In this document: one piece after another, positions 49,776-61,063 of the stretch
How positions within the stretch are numbered: the stretch's first letter is position 1
How the letters are laid out: the number at the start of each line of letters is the position of its first letter
Assembly (NCBI GenBank): GCA_023053545.1
Contig: JAKZAN010000005.1
Coordinates: forward strand, 4,960,001-5,024,000
Origin: Lepidurus packardi
Lineage: Eukaryota > Arthropoda > Branchiopoda > Notostraca > Triopsidae
Reading direction: 5' to 3'
Length of the DNA: 64,000 nt
The notes under the pieces: generated by a model
The model's database searches: none
Told to the model about the DNA's origin: nothing
The model's input: the letters and a program-made list of their open reading frames with translations, nothing else
Position numbers and translations under genes: made by a program

Positions 49776-51811
49776 ATTCGAACTTCTTTATTATAAACTG
49801 GGTAGCAAAACTTGGGAATCACAAACTTACACCTTTCCTTACACGCATAAAAATTGAAACAATGAACTTCCGCCAAGTCGAGCGGCAGAAGTCCACGAAC
49901 TGCGAACTGCTTCACAAACTGAAATACAATTTTCCGGGTCATTTTTAAATGATTAAGTAAATCTCTAACCTGAATTATATCCACCCGATAAAAAAAAGAC
50001 GTTTTGGCATGTAAAAAGAAAGTTTAAATACCATGGTTATGAAGGAATACACGACACTAGTTCCTACGAATAAAAAGTGGGTGGTCCGAGTGCAATATGA
50101 AATCGTAGTTCTAGTGAAACGCTTTCCAACCTAAACACTCCGGACAACCTTTTTAACAATTCTTTCCCCTCGAATACAAGGAATACAAGGACAGGACCAT
50201 AACTTCGTACCAAAATAAGCATCATCACTATCAAAAAGTTCCCGGCATCGAATATTGATTTTACAACAAACAAACTGAAGTATGTTAATATAGCTCACGT
50301 AGGGGGTACATTATGCCGTATACAAGAGCAGTGCGTCTACTACGCTAACATTGTACATACTCCAAAGGAAAAAAAAATCAATCCCTCCCATGTCCCCACT
50401 CGTCGGTATCTTCATTTCCCCTCTTTAATTATTCACACGGTTTGGGAGTGATACGATATGCCATCCGATGTGTTTCCAAAATATTCACTTTTCTTCCGTC
50501 CTCTACTTCTCTCGAGAAATTGTTGTCACTTAACCCCCACATTTTAAAGAGCCGATTTCGGTGCACCCAAAAAGACAATCTCCCACTTGACAGTTTCTGT
50601 TCCAAACCCTCCCCCAATGACTCAAGAAATTCAATTCAGCCACGTTTGCATATTAACAACACAAAAGTCTTTTATATCTATCCTATATCGTAAAAAAAGA
50701 TATGGGCGTTACAATGCATTTTATGGTGAAATCAATGCCAAAATCAACGAAAGAAAATTGTTTTGTACGTCAGGCGGGGCGCAAAGAAAAAACTTTACAC
50801 TATCTAAGCGACAAGTTTTAAAAAGGAAAAACAAAATTAGCCAAGAATGACTTTTGTAGATATGTACGACTGAGGTGACGAGCAAGAAAAAAACAAGGGG
50901 GCTGAAAATAACCACCAAAAACGCATAAAAGCCAAAGGCTACTCACTACCACACCGTATCCCGTTTCTTGTCTTGGTAACTACAAATTTTCTCTTAAAAC
51001 TCCGCAGAATTTTGTAGCTCTTTTAATCATTTTTTTTTCAACGAGATGAACAATATTCTCCACCTCAATCCCTCTAATCTTCTTTTTAAAAAAAGACATT
51101 TTGAATCATAGTTTTTTTTTACACCTTCTTGGGTCGACCTCGTTCCCCCTTCCACGAACTTTCTTCCCTCGTGAACACAATTGTGGTGGGTGGCGCCTGG
51201 ACCCGCCCCTTTTTGGTTATGAATTTTTTGTTTCATTTCTGCCCCCTTCGTTTCTAAAGGTGAAATCCTGGTACTGAGACCTAAAGTCAGAGCTGCCTTT
51301 CCTTATTATTTTATTTTTTTTCCCCTATTTGAGACAAGAAAAAAAGCGATTCCGTATAGTGGAACGAGAAAGAGGGATGTGTGGACGATTTTAGTGGAAA
51401 CTGTTGTTGCATAACTTTTGCGAGAAGACTTGAGGTTGAAAGACCTGGCACGGGGTGGAAAGGATCTAATTGTTTTTTTTTTTTTTACTTAAGAGACGCA
51501 GATTGTGTTTTCTTTTTCCTGGTTTGTATGAGCTATAAACGTCCAACGTCTGCTTTCCCCCCTCCTGAAAACGGGGAAACCACCACAAGTTCCGACCCGA
51601 ACGTAAAAAATGGACTGACTTTTTTGGTCCAATGGTCCAAGGAGACAACGCACTGGGTCAGAGGCTGAAAGACGTGAAAATGGGCGTGTCCAAGGCCAAG
51701 GATTACTAGAAAACCTCATTCAGTTCCTTTGGACTATTTACATTATCTCAAAATAGGTAATACCTGATAAACTGACGGCTGGCAGATGGCAAACGGTTGC
51801 TGTTTGTGTTT
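49776..51811. other. Spacer between MCM3 and the AGO 3' end
   Basis: About 2 kb. The MCM3 promoter lies at the left; the rest is probably a long AGO 3' UTR, common for this gene. It holds A/T homopolymer patches but no supported coding region, although many short ORFs occur. Confidence 0.5.
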
Positions 51812-54800
51812 TTAAGCGAAGTACATGACTTTCCGCGTGTCGGCATGGACCGTGATCGCTCTCGCCATAGCCGACGGCGTTCGGTCTTCCGAACTTCCAG
51901 ATTGATGTGAACCTTCGCCACTATCCAATCCGAAACTAGTTCCGAGAGGCAAAATTAGCAATCACAGAAAATTTAAAGAGTAGGAGGAAAGCAGGATTTT
52001 TTGTTTGCTTTTTACCTAGTGTAAGATTTGATACAGTCTTGTAACGAGCCTTCTCCTGAATCATGTTCCTTTTCCACCAAGTGATAACGCGCACGGAAAG
52101 CCACTAAATGGGCGTAGTACGCTGGAGCCGGAATGGATACCGAGCGCGTGCACCGCACGTACGTGTGGCACAACTGGTAAGTGAGACATTGGAGTTCGTC
52201 GCTGTCGAAATGGTTGTCATCCCACAACACATGGTAATGGCTGGGACGACTCGTGCCCTAATAATAAATTCATTCGCAAAAATACATACAGTAATAAGAA
52301 AAATAACTCCAAAAATGTGAGTCTTTTTAAATTGACAATCGTAGGTCTGTTTACCTGGATTCCCTGATGTGAGCATAAATAGAAATCGAATTCGGTAGGA
52401 TGGGTAATTCCAGCATCCACAGTAGTACCCGCAGGAATATTACCGGATTTGCCAGACTGTTCCTTCTTGTCCGCACAGAATAATCTAAGACAACCCATAA
52501 GACCAACAATTAATACGAATGTAAGACACAAATAAAAAATATTCACCTTGTGTGATGACGTTTCTGGACTACGATGAAAGTAATACCCGGTTTGTAGTCC
52601 GCTTCCAGCTTAATACACGCCTCACGGATCGCGGTAAGCTCGTGTTGCAACACCTGCGAATCCAAATTCAAAATTTAGCCTATTTCTACACTCAATTTGA
52701 AGACTTTCTGCTTACAGGCGCAAACTGGCCTTCGCTGACGCCGTCTCGGTACAAAATGATACGATTGGGCTTGAAGCGGGTCGATTTGTAAAACTGTAGC
52801 AGCAAATCCCTATTAAAAAATTGATCAAAATCTTGTTTTGTTACTTCAAAAATACTTATATACTATTTAATAAAAAAAAGACAACGAAGCCAACAATACC
52901 TGACCATGGTGGACAGTTCTTGGATAACTTCCTGTCGATGCTGTTGAACCCGGACGGTTGCTGCGTAGCGAGACGGATGAGCATCCATGGATCCCACGAC
53001 GGCCGCGATGGAAGGTTTTTTGTTGTCTCCCGCTGGTGGATGCGTGACGTCAGCGCCGAGGAAAATTACGGGCTCATTAAAGACTTTGGGACGGATTCCG
53101 GGCACCAAAATTGAGTTAACTCCCCCAAGTTTAACGTTGATTTTCAGGCAAAGATTCGACAAGGTCTGGGGCGACGTCTTATTCACGTTTTTGGCTTGGA
53201 CACATTGGGTAGCCATGCCCAAAACCGTGTCTCCCACGCGTTTCACTTCCGCATAAACTGGCGTCTTCCCGGGTAAAACCACGCACACCAACTGCAGGCC
53301 TTGAAACGTGGATTTCAGGTAGCGGAACATTGGCTCTACTTGGTCAGGTCCGGTAGCATACTTGCCTAAATTGAAAAGAAAAGTACGAAAGTTAAAGATT
53401 TTCTCTCGATGACAGTTATATTTTTTTTTTGCTTAGAAAGTAATTAAACACTTACAGAAACAAGGCTGTCCAATGATGGGCATTCCCGCATCATTACTTA
53501 TCTTCTGAAGTTGCTGGGTAAAATTCCTCAAGGCATCTTCGCGTACAGTCCGTTGTGGCGCGAAACAAGCAATGGCCCATACTCGGATTTCCACTCCAGT
53601 AAAAAACTGTTTTCCACGCATATCCCATACGCCCTGGTTGGGCAGAGCTTGTTGGCGCGTCTGTAGGAACTGTCATCGTTAGTAAGGAGGGTTCCCAAAC
53701 AAAATATGTCGCTTATATTGCATCCCCCCCCCCCAATCATAAAATATAAAGGAAAGAAAAGAGTTACGGAAATAGAACGTACCCTTCCACCGTACTGTAA
53801 TTTCGGTGGGGGTAAGACGCGGCCACGGACTTCCATCATGGAGTTGGAGATTGTAAGACCAAACTCTTGGACGTAGGGGTCGTTGTTGAAATCAGCTTTA
53901 CGGATGAGGTTGTTGATCTCGCGCTCCCGATCAGGTGCGGAGCGTGCCGTGGCTTTAATCATGGTAGAAGTCTGCATATCCGTGAGCTTTTTAATGCAGC
54001 GCTGGCCAGCCACTATGTTGCACACTTCCAAGGGCAAGTAAGTGTGTTTGTGCTCTTGGCCCACTTGTAAGCAAGGTAAGTGAGGGTAACGCAGTTTCAT
54101 CTTGTACTTGTCCAGGAAGTACTTGGCGACTGTGCATTCCACTGTTTGCCCATTCTCGAGTTGCAGTGGAAACCTTCATTAATCCATTAAAAAAAAATTA
54201 GTTAAGTCATTCCAATTTGCAACACACGTACTAAAACTTAACCGATAAAAAAACTCCCTATTCAATAAAAAAAAAAAAAATCAATAAAACCATGAAAGTG
54301 AAAACTGGGATAAGAATAAGAACGTTTAAAAACGCATGCACACAAGCCCACATTGGCCGTGTAAAGCGAAAATGACAATCGTGAACTCGGACAGGAAAAC
54401 TGAATACACAAAATATCATATAACATAATAATAATAACAATAATAATATAATAACAATATTAAAAGGATTAAAAGTAATAAAAAAAAGTTATTTTTTAAG
54501 TTTAAGACATTTCTATTACAAGGAATGTACGCTTACGATTGCATTTGAGCAGGTCGACGGGTGACGTTGCAAACTCGGTACTTGCGGCGCATGGTACCAC
54601 AATGGGTAATTTCAATCTTCAAGCCTTTGATTTCCTTGGTGAATTTCACACGCTGCGAATCGGTCAAAGGTTTGCGTTGTTCATTGACGTCGCGGATGTC
54701 AAGTACTTCGCACATGAACTCGATGACTGGTTGAGCTTTGTAGAACGCCGTGGCCGAAACTAAAGAAAACGTTTTCCTTAGCTTTCTTTCTCAACAAACT

Positions 54801-56369
54801 TTGTTTTTAAGCATTTACCATCGATGTTTAGCATCATTTTCCACTGCGATGGACGAACAGATTGATGGAACCCAAACCAGACCTCACGCCCACCCCCTAG
54901 TGGATGATAATATCCATCTGGAGAGGAGAAAAAGCTGCGGCCCACAGGCGTATAGGTCATGGACGGTAAATGGCGCATGACAACGTCTAAAGCCTGTTAA
55001 TTAAAAAAAAGGGATTAAAATGAAGTAGTAGTTCAAATTTCTCGTCTTCATGTGTACCTGGATAGCATCGACAGGAATCGTTCTGCTTCGACCTTCCAAA
55101 GCTTCTTCTAACGCGTACAGCGAAACTTTGGCGACCCATTTCACAGCCACGTGAAACACACGGTCTTTTCCTTCACCTGGTAAGGTCACCTGTACAGAAT
55201 CGGTTGAGTCTTTCATTTTCAAAATCCTTTTACCTCTTTCAACTCTTTGGAAGTTTTAAACCTCGCTCAGACAACTTCTATGATTAGAACCCATATTTAC
55301 CTCCAACTCAACTCGATCGTTACCAATAGGCAGAGGATCTCGAGTGTAAAGATTACTTCTGCCATCAAAGACTGGTTTCAGGGCGCCAAAGATCTTGCTG
55401 TAAGCATGCACCATAGTTTCTATGATTTCTCGGTTCACTTTGCGAGGGCATTTGTCCGGTTGAATACAAATGTCATAGTGGTGGATGTAACCCCTGGGCA
55501 TGGAAATTTGAAAGTGATTGGCGCGGAGCATAATTGGGCGGCCTTCCCGGCCTAAATTTGGTCTGCGGGGACATGTAAAGGTAGGAAGATCCGGTGGTGA
55601 CGGAGCAGCCATGGGGGGAGGCTGTTGTGCGGGCGGCATCATCGGACCAGGAGCCATTGCACCTGTTGAGGGGGGTAATCCACTGGAAACTGACACACTG
55701 CTGCCTGTACCACTGCCACTGCTACCCACAGATGACGGCCCAATGGGACCAGCTGCAACAGAGATGAATACATTAATTCCACAATTCCGTTTTTTTAGAA
55801 AAAAAAACATACAAACATGGATATGAATACTGAGAACATTTTTATACCAGAATTGAATTGCATAAATATAGTGAATTGCATGAATATGTTTGAATTGTAA
55901 ATTACAAACAAAGAACAAATGGAACTGCATAAAAATGACCTTCTTTTTACAAGTTTTAGCCAAAGGTGCCACGTAATGTCACAACATGAGGCTTAGAGAA
56001 TGGTTGCTATGCCTTTAGGACCACAAGTAGGAGCATGCTGCCTATAAGGACACAAGAATAAAGTTGGGGCATCAATCGTTGGACAGATAACTTCACAACG
56101 ACCAAAGCCTCTCCCGTATTTTTTCATTGTATTTCCTGTATAGAAAAAGTGTTTCGATAACAGTTCCTTGCAAGGTTTATTTTCTAAATTTGTGTGTTGC
56201 AAATGCTCAAATACGTATGAGACAGCGCCTAGCCCCATGACAGGAAGCATGGGTAAGGCGCCATATAGAGGCCCTGCCCTGCATGGAACGTTTGTGATCT
56301 AACTACTCGATTTACGTGTCTAAAACCGCGAGGTTAACAAAAATTCTTACTTTGGCCAACTGGGTACAT
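51812..56369 (-). CDS. AGO1: Argonaute-1 (miRNA-class AGO)
   Basis: Exons 5'->3': 56351-56369, 55301-55752, 55058-55189, 54819-54993, 54537-54759, 53783-54173, 53456-53660, 52900-53365, 52716-52809, 52547-52653, 52355-52484, 52016-52257, 51812-51935; 919 aa. AGO1 binds miRNAs and silences mRNA in the cytoplasm. After a Pro/Gly-rich start (MYPVGQTGPIGPSS) come the N domain ([19 protein letters not shown]), the PAZ domain ([37 protein letters not shown]), MID ([15 protein letters not shown]) and PIWI. The slicer residues are all kept: Asp in GADVTHPP, Glu in the HRQEVIQEL helix, Asp in YRDGVSEG, His in [13 protein letters not shown]. The last residues are VMYFA. The C-terminal tail carries an extra ~20 residues with DSGEGS occurring twice across the last intron. 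It is head to head with the Ly6-like gene. Confidence 0.96.
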
Positions 56370-57229
56370 AATACACTAACACGAACACGGGAATTAATGA
56401 CGCTCTCCACCCGTTATTAGCTCACACAAGTCACAAACTTCGCACGTTACAAGGGCTGCGCGTCCATCCTCCTTACAAAGCGAACCAATATGGCGGCCCA
56501 TAGCGTGACGTCACGAGGCAGACGGCACGTAAAAGCCTTGTGCCCTCATTGGCCAGCGGCAAGATGCGGAAATGCCCGTCGTCTTCGAAAAACAAGAAAA
56601 ATGCAACCCCGACCTCTTCGCACTTAACTAGCACGGACCATGCATAGCTCTCCGATTAGTACTTTATTTGCGTTTAGTCTTTTGATTTTACGCTTGCCTC
56701 CTACTACACTTAGGAAAATTCCCGCAAGCGAGCCATTTTAGCTACGAGGGCTTACTCCGTGTTAGTTTAAACCTGACGCAATCTCGCATACCATTATGAC
56801 ACCTTTAGTAAAGAAACTTTCGGGAAAACCTCTGTAAATTGAAAAGAACCAATCGGAAGTTTCCGTGAAAATAAAACATGCATTTCCTCCGAAGCGGATT
56901 CGCCTTTTCTGTTTAAAAAGAAAAATCAGGTCAGCGCCGTCAACACGGCAGAAACTTAGACCCACTTCATGGAACTAGAGAGAATCCTATTCTGGAGAAA
57001 AGCCCAACCACGGTCCGGCACGTTCCCTCTAGCGTTTCTCCAAAATTCTGTTCATTATACCCCGACTTCAAAACCTAAAATGGCCGTCAGTTACCTAACT
57101 TGCCAGAACTTGCTAGAACGTGTGAAAGTGCTAGAACGACATCCAAACAAGCGCCATGTTCTAAATTTCCGAACATTCCACTTATATACATAAACTCATT
57201 TAGTTGGTTTTACTTCAGAGAACCATAGG
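56370..57229. promoter_or_regulatory. Divergent promoter region AGO1 / Ly6-like gene
   Basis: 860 bases. Within 56483-56513, 114-144 bases upstream of the AGO1 start codon, an inverted-CCAAT-like AACCAATA, an AATATGGCGGCC (YY1-type core) and a perfect CRE (TGACGTCA, 56506-56513) are packed into 31 bases. This looks like a housekeeping promoter core. The CCAAT-YY1-CRE reading is by eye only. Nothing similar is seen near the Ly6-like start. Confidence 0.5.
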
Positions 57230-58191
57230 ATGGCTCAACTCTTGGCTATGTTTGTAGTGGTCTACGTGGTGTCCAGGCTCTTACTCGTGCATTCCGAAGG
57301 TGAAACAATGAAAGTTACAGACGAACTTAAAGAAGGTACAAAAATAATTCCATTGTTGTGGCCCAGATTGCTCGACGACCTTAGTTTTTGCACTTGTGCT
57401 TACCTTGACATCGCTCCTGATCGAATGTAAATCCTGTGTGCACTGTAATAGGCAAAGCTAGTTTGGTACACATGTTGAACCTACGCGCCTACGTCAGGTC
57501 ACTGACGGCGTAGCACAGGCCTATTTCCTTATGCCTCCCTCTCCTTTTTCAGTTTCTCTTCTGGTTGGCTTTTCGGTTCAGGTCATGGTTTTACGCAGTT
57601 CTTTTCCCCATGTAGATACTACAAGTGCCTGCGGGGTGCTTTTCCCCCCCTTTGTAGTTTAATCAAAGACCCTAAACTCGGAACTAATTGTTTGTATTGG
57701 AAAGGGAAACGTGTGATAATTAATTCGCAGTTAATTAATTCGCAAGTTTTATCATTTTTCTAGGAACGACAAATAAACGTTGCTACACATGTACTGCAAA
57801 TAGGAATGATTCTGAATGCGAATTAAACCCGGAGAAATTAAGTCCCGCGGTGGGACTTTTGGACTGTCCACGTGACTTGTGCACGATTGTGCGAGTAGAA
57901 GCTTTCCCATCGTTTCAAGTGACATCCTTTTATCGTGGATGTGATAAAAAGGTAGCCATGTTTGAAACGAGTAATCGCTGCGATTCGGATGCGAATGGCC
58001 GGACTTGCTTTACCTCTTGTGCCAACGATAAATGCAACAATGGCGATGGCCGTCTTTTGAATCAAGCCAGCTTACAGTACGCGAGACCTATTCCTCCCGG
58101 AGTGGCAGGCAAAGCTGCGGTTCTACAGAGTCCCGTTCTCGTGACCATCCTCGCGAGCACCTGTTCCTCTTTGTATTACTTGTTACTTTAA
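57230..58191 (+). CDS. Ly6/uPAR three-finger GPI protein (quiver/sleepless-like)
   Basis: Exons: 57230-57299 and 57764-58191; 165 aa. Exon 1 encodes a signal peptide (MAQLLAMFVVVYVVSRLLLV). The mature part starts RCYTCTANRNDSEC and ends TCFTSCANDKCNNGDG, with ten cysteines (CYxC at the start, CN at the end) as in Ly6 domains. The C-terminus has a spacer, then a hydrophobic tail (VLVTILASTCSSLYYLLL) fitting a GPI-anchor signal. Family members such as Drosophila sleepless/quiver modulate ion channels and nicotinic receptors at the neuronal surface. Which member this is cannot be told from the sequence. The 464-base intron has no other coding signal, although a 5' extension of exon 1 to 57427 remains open. 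Confidence 0.8.
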
Positions 58192-59463
58192 GCGTGCTTT
58201 TTGCAAAAAGAAAAAAGAAACGTTTTTGCTATTTTGTAAATTCTTGCTGTTAGTTTCTGTATGTATATATCAATGTATTCGACGTTTCATTATTTCACTG
58301 ACTTCAGATAATCCAGGAAAGTGACAAATATACATTTCATTCCTTTGAATTTACTTATTTTATTTATTTTTTGGGAGAGAGAGAGAGAGAGAGGTCATGT
58401 ATATGTCGCCAGTCAAGCGTTGATTTTGTTATCTTTTTTTTTTTAGCAACCAGTGCTGATTAATAACTATCAATAATTAAAATCAAATTCTGGAATAACT
58501 TAACTTTCAGCTTAGGAAAGTTTAGGGTTAAAACTGGTACGACAATTTGACAAGCATATTTGTTCCATAAACTTTTTTGTCTTTTGAAACGCGAACTATT
58601 ATGTGTTAGTAAAAAACTTAAATTTATCCGAAAAACAGGATGATTTTCACAAAAGGATGCGTTTTTTCCCCAACAATGGAAAATGGAACGAGAACGAAAA
58701 ACAAGGAAAATCCTGCTAGGTTTGGTCTATTTTCGCCCTAGTTAGAGGAAAAAACGACTATTTCCTCCCTTCAGAGACGCAAGTTTGTTTACTAGCAAGC
58801 GGCATAATTACGCTGCTTTGGCTTCATTAGTTTTCATAAAATTACAAGGACGAGTATGAGCAATAATCTAGGACTCGCCTCGTACGTTGACCTTTACACA
58901 GGCAGACCATAGTTTTGTTTACAGGAAAGGGGTCTTTATTGGTCAATTTCACAAATTCAAAGTCATGTTGTAACCGCCTCAGGTGACCAAGGTCTCCCGA
59001 ATAAAAAGTCTAAGTCGACGAACGAGCAACGCGCATGTTTTTTGTAAGGGAATGCAGTGGGAATGAGCTTGAAGCTGCAGTCTGTAGCCTCGCAGATATC
59101 AGCTGACACAGGAAGCCTCTAGTCAACGCTATTCCATCTTCCCACTTTCGTCCAGTTTCCGGGAGTTTGACTCTTAAGATCTAGTGGAAAATAAGTGGAG
59201 AACGTCCCATATTCGCGGAACCATCTCAACGTTGAGACGCAGATTTGAGGCAGTCAAAGCTTCGTGTTTGCGAAATTAGCCTGAAGCCTAAAAAGGGCTA
59301 TGTGTGTGGTTGTATCAGCTGTCAAAACAGAAACGAGAACCAGGATATTGTCTAGAACCACGGGGTTTTCGCATACAGTCTAGGTTTGTGTTTATAGAGT
59401 TGTGTGTTGTTCGATAACAAAATGCAAACCTTTTTTTTTTCTGTACTGCAGCCCAAATTTGCA
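58192..59463. other. Spacer between Ly6-like gene and ABHD2
   Basis: About 1.3 kb with the Ly6-like 3' UTR and the ABHD2 promoter. A GA repeat lies at 58375-58393. A T-rich tract with CTGCAG ending at 59451 implies that a non-coding first exon of ABHD2 lies upstream. Confidence 0.5.
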
Positions 59464-61063
59464 ATGTATCCAGCAGTGTTAGCCTTCATTGCATTCGTTA
59501 TCCTCTTCTTGGTCAGAGTACTGAACATCACTAGTCAGCCCAAATCTGCACAGTTCTATTTCAGAGACAAGAAGTTTCTCGACTTACTTCTCAAAGCTGC
59601 TCCGGATGTTGACAAACCGTACAGCTCCCCTTCTGTCATCGATTACCTCTAACTCATGTATGTTTGTTTATTAGATATGTGCCCACGCGTTTATGGGGTT
59701 TTAGTGGTCATATCCAGACGATGTTACATAGTTTGCTGGGGCGAATGAAATGTCCGTGGCCTATCGGGGAACGTGTAGCTATTCCCTTAGAAGACGGAGC
59801 CACTTTAACCTATGATGTTTACCAGCCGCTTAATGTTCACCCTTCAAATGGTAAACTTGTCTTAACCGCATAAGATCTTAAAATTTGGTTTGTATAGATG
59901 ACGTCACGCTAGCGCTATGCCCAGGAATCTGTAATTCCAGTGAGAGCATCTATATTCGCACATTTGTTCACCATGCACAACGATTAGGCTACCGTTGCGT
60001 TGTTATTAACCATATCGGGGCCCTCAAGAGTATTCGGATCACGTCTCATCGCATATTTGCGTACGGTAAGCGTGCATTTGTTTACAGAAGAAAAAAACAA
60101 GTGATTGTTTGTGTTGGCCTGCATTCCAGGTTGTACGAAAGACTACCATACGATGGTGGAGCACGTCTTGGGAACATATCCGGATACCAAGATTGTGGCA
60201 ATTGGCTTCAGTATGGGTGGAAATTTGGTCGTCAAATATTTGGGAGAAAATTCAAACGAAATTTCGTCCCGGGTCGTTGGGGGGATATCAATTTGCCAAG
60301 GTTACGATGCGCTAAGGTTAATTTTACCTCTTTGCTTTCGAATTTTGGAGTTAACGTAGAATTAATTCTTTTTTTAGTGGGATGCATTTCATGCTTCAAT
60401 GGGTTAATTTCCGGCGGTTTTATTTGTACGTCATGACGGAAAACATGAAAAGAACATTGATTGCACACTATCATCAAGTTTTTCACGAAGATGTCAAACT
60501 CAAGCACCAGCTCTGCGAGCGCACAATATTGTCTGCTGCCACTTTACCTGAATTGGACGAGGCGTATACAAGGTGAGTTTGATCATCTCAACAATGGAAC
60601 AAAATTAGAGCCTTCGAGTTGAATTGTCTTGATTTTTAAAGATCGTTTTATTTATTATTTGCTGCTTATAGGAAAATTCACGGCTTTGAGACTGTGACAG
60701 AATTGTACCGCCAAAGTAGTTGTGTTAATTATCTGCAAACTATAAAAGTGCCTATGATATTTATGAATGCACTTGATGATCCTATTGTACCGGAAGAACT
60801 GCACAGAACAGTCAGGGATTATGCAGGTAAACTGAGACATTATCTGTAATTTGCAAAAGCAGTTTTCGAGACGTCGACTTTTTAAATTATTATTTTTTTC
60901 AGAATCGCGAGATCGAACCTTGTTTATTACAACGACACATGGGGGCCATATCGGGTACTACGAAGGGGGTTTGGTTTACCCTAACCCCGTGACGTGGCTT
61001 GATCGAATGGTAGTGGGATTGGCTGATGGGCTTGTTCAGGCTCATACCACGGGTTTTAAATAA
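59464..61063 (+). CDS. ABHD2: ABHD2-like alpha/beta hydrolase (monoacylglycerol lipase)
   Basis: Exons: 59464-59618, 59675-59850, 59898-60065, 60130-60316, 60378-60572, 60672-60826, 60903-61063; 398 aa (human 425). ABHD2 is a membrane-bound serine hydrolase that cleaves monoacylglycerols; in mammalian sperm it is progesterone-dependent. A single N-terminal membrane segment (VLAFIAFVILFLVRVLNI) is followed by LWGFSGHIQTMLHSLLGRM, the nucleophile elbow GFSMGGNLVVKYLGE, ICQGYDALR, the acid region NALDDPIVPEEL and the His in THGGHIGYYEGG. The catalytic Ser, Asp and His are all present. I chose the ATG after the polypyrimidine tract and CTGCAG acceptor; an upstream in-frame ATG at 59422 would need that acceptor to be unused. 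A CRE octamer falls at the start of exon 3 (59899) in coding sequence. AATAAA at 61321 is the likely poly(A) signal. Confidence 0.93.

Noticed and set aside
55753-55972. N-terminal extension of the AGO exon into a hydrophobic-aromatic stretch
   Set aside because: It is intron sequence: GTTGCAG acceptor ends at 55753, and the short first exon MYPVGQ at 56351-56369 joins in phase.
55993-56250. 85-codon minus-strand ORF inside AGO intron 1
   Set aside because: No family features and no splice signals linking it in frame to the AGO exons.
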